Positions 63,837-64,000 of a stretch of 64,000 nt of DNA are shown here, one piece after another. Every line of letters starts with the position of its first letter. Position 1 is the first letter of the stretch. The position numbers were made by a program, and so were the translations under genes. Source of the DNA: Shewanella electrodiphila (GTDB taxonomy: Bacteria; Pseudomonadota; Gammaproteobacteria; Enterobacterales; Shewanellaceae); contig NZ_JAKIKU010000010.1 in the NCBI RefSeq assembly GCF_023283985.1, forward strand, positions 62,001 to 126,000. Reading direction: 5' to 3'. The notes under the pieces were generated by a model. The model ran no database searches and was not told the origin of the DNA. It saw only the letters and a program-made list of their open reading frames with translations.

Positions 63837-64000
63837 CTACTTTTGCGTTTTACGGTATTGATCGAAATTAGCGATATAGTCGTCCATGTTACCTTCAAGC
63901 ATCTTGCGATACTCTTCGACGTAATACTCCATCATATCCGCTTTTTTCTGCTGCATTTGTTCTGCACTCTCAAAACCTGTAGAACCGAACCAAGCGTTAT
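63837..64000 (-). CDS. C-terminal end of an unidentified protein (runs off the window)
   Basis: The last 53 codons of a minus-strand gene: Asn-Ala-Trp-Phe-Gly, then GFESAEQMQQKKADMMEY, YYVEEYRKMLEGN and MDDYIANFDQYRKTQK before the stop. It is helical, charged and rich in Met, Glu and Lys. I do not recognise the family from this fragment. Continuous reading to the edge and a stop at 63837-63839 support coding. Confidence 0.6.
   Translation of the reverse strand, partial: NAWFGSTGFESAEQMQQKKADMMEYYVEEYRKMLEGNMDDYIANFDQYRKTQK

Overview
The window looks like a chromosomal stretch of a marine gammaproteobacterium, most likely Shewanella or a close relative. That is an inference from moderate AT-richness, several TonB-dependent receptors, GlyGly-CTERM exported proteases, a CBM33/AA10 chitin-active protein, DUF3857-transglutaminase and DUF6491 proteins, and Fur boxes of the enterobacterial/Shewanella type. 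No rRNA, tRNA, CRISPR array, complete insertion sequence or prophage was seen. Both ends cut genes: a threonine/serine exporter-like protein on the left (probably its C-terminal part) and an unidentified minus-strand gene on the right.

Layout. 0-4 kb: exporter end, a BamA/TamA-like outer-membrane barrel whose signal peptide lies upstream of the first ATG, a periplasmic solute-binding-like protein and a small lipoprotein. 4.3-17.6 kb: an exported-protein-turnover region with two divergent giant subtilisin-family proteins, both carrying a GlyGly-CTERM tail. One has an intact D/H/S triad and the other appears to have lost Asp and Ser. A ToxR/CadC-like membrane regulator with a beta-propeller and an S9 prolyl-oligopeptidase follow. 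17.8-20.7 kb: quinone-oxidoreductase-like protein, tandem ABM-domain protein and a LysR regulator.

20.8-37.7 kb is an iron region. A tightly overlapping five-gene operon (HMA2 protein, His/Pro-rich YtxH-like protein, two small glycine-zipper proteins and a P1B-type ATPase) matches the ferrosome (fez) iron-storage organelle clusters in composition. It is preceded by a near-perfect Fur box shared with a divergent HMA2 gene. Next come a TonB receptor divergent from a DUF3325/DUF3649/PepSY operon, a fhuF-fhuC-fhuD-fhuB operon for ferric hydroxamate reduction and import, and a second siderophore receptor with its own Fur box. The genes therefore cover uptake across both membranes, reductive release and probable storage of iron.

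37.8-43 kb: an AraC/GyrI regulator, a carboxymuconolactone-decarboxylase/DsbA-like pair behind two TetR-type operators, a GAF-GGDEF cyclase and a chitin-binding lytic monooxygenase. 43.1-44.6 kb is gene-poor, with a diverged palindromic repeat family and a strongly hairpinned element. 44.6-49.3 kb: RluE-like pseudouridine synthase, SigZ-like sigma factor, eukaryotic-type glutathione synthetase (sharing promoter-like sequence with the sigma gene), haloacid dehalogenase and a TetR regulator whose own upstream operator resembles the pair at 38.9 kb. 49.4-54.8 kb: an RND efflux pump (permease and lipoprotein adaptor) divergent from a LysR gene around a perfect palindrome. 54.9-62.6 kb: His-rich protein, HupE/UreJ and membrane-anchor cluster, a DUF3857-transglutaminase-membrane fusion, and a CpdB-like lipoprotein nucleotidase. 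About 1.2 kb of AT-rich non-coding DNA precedes the right edge.
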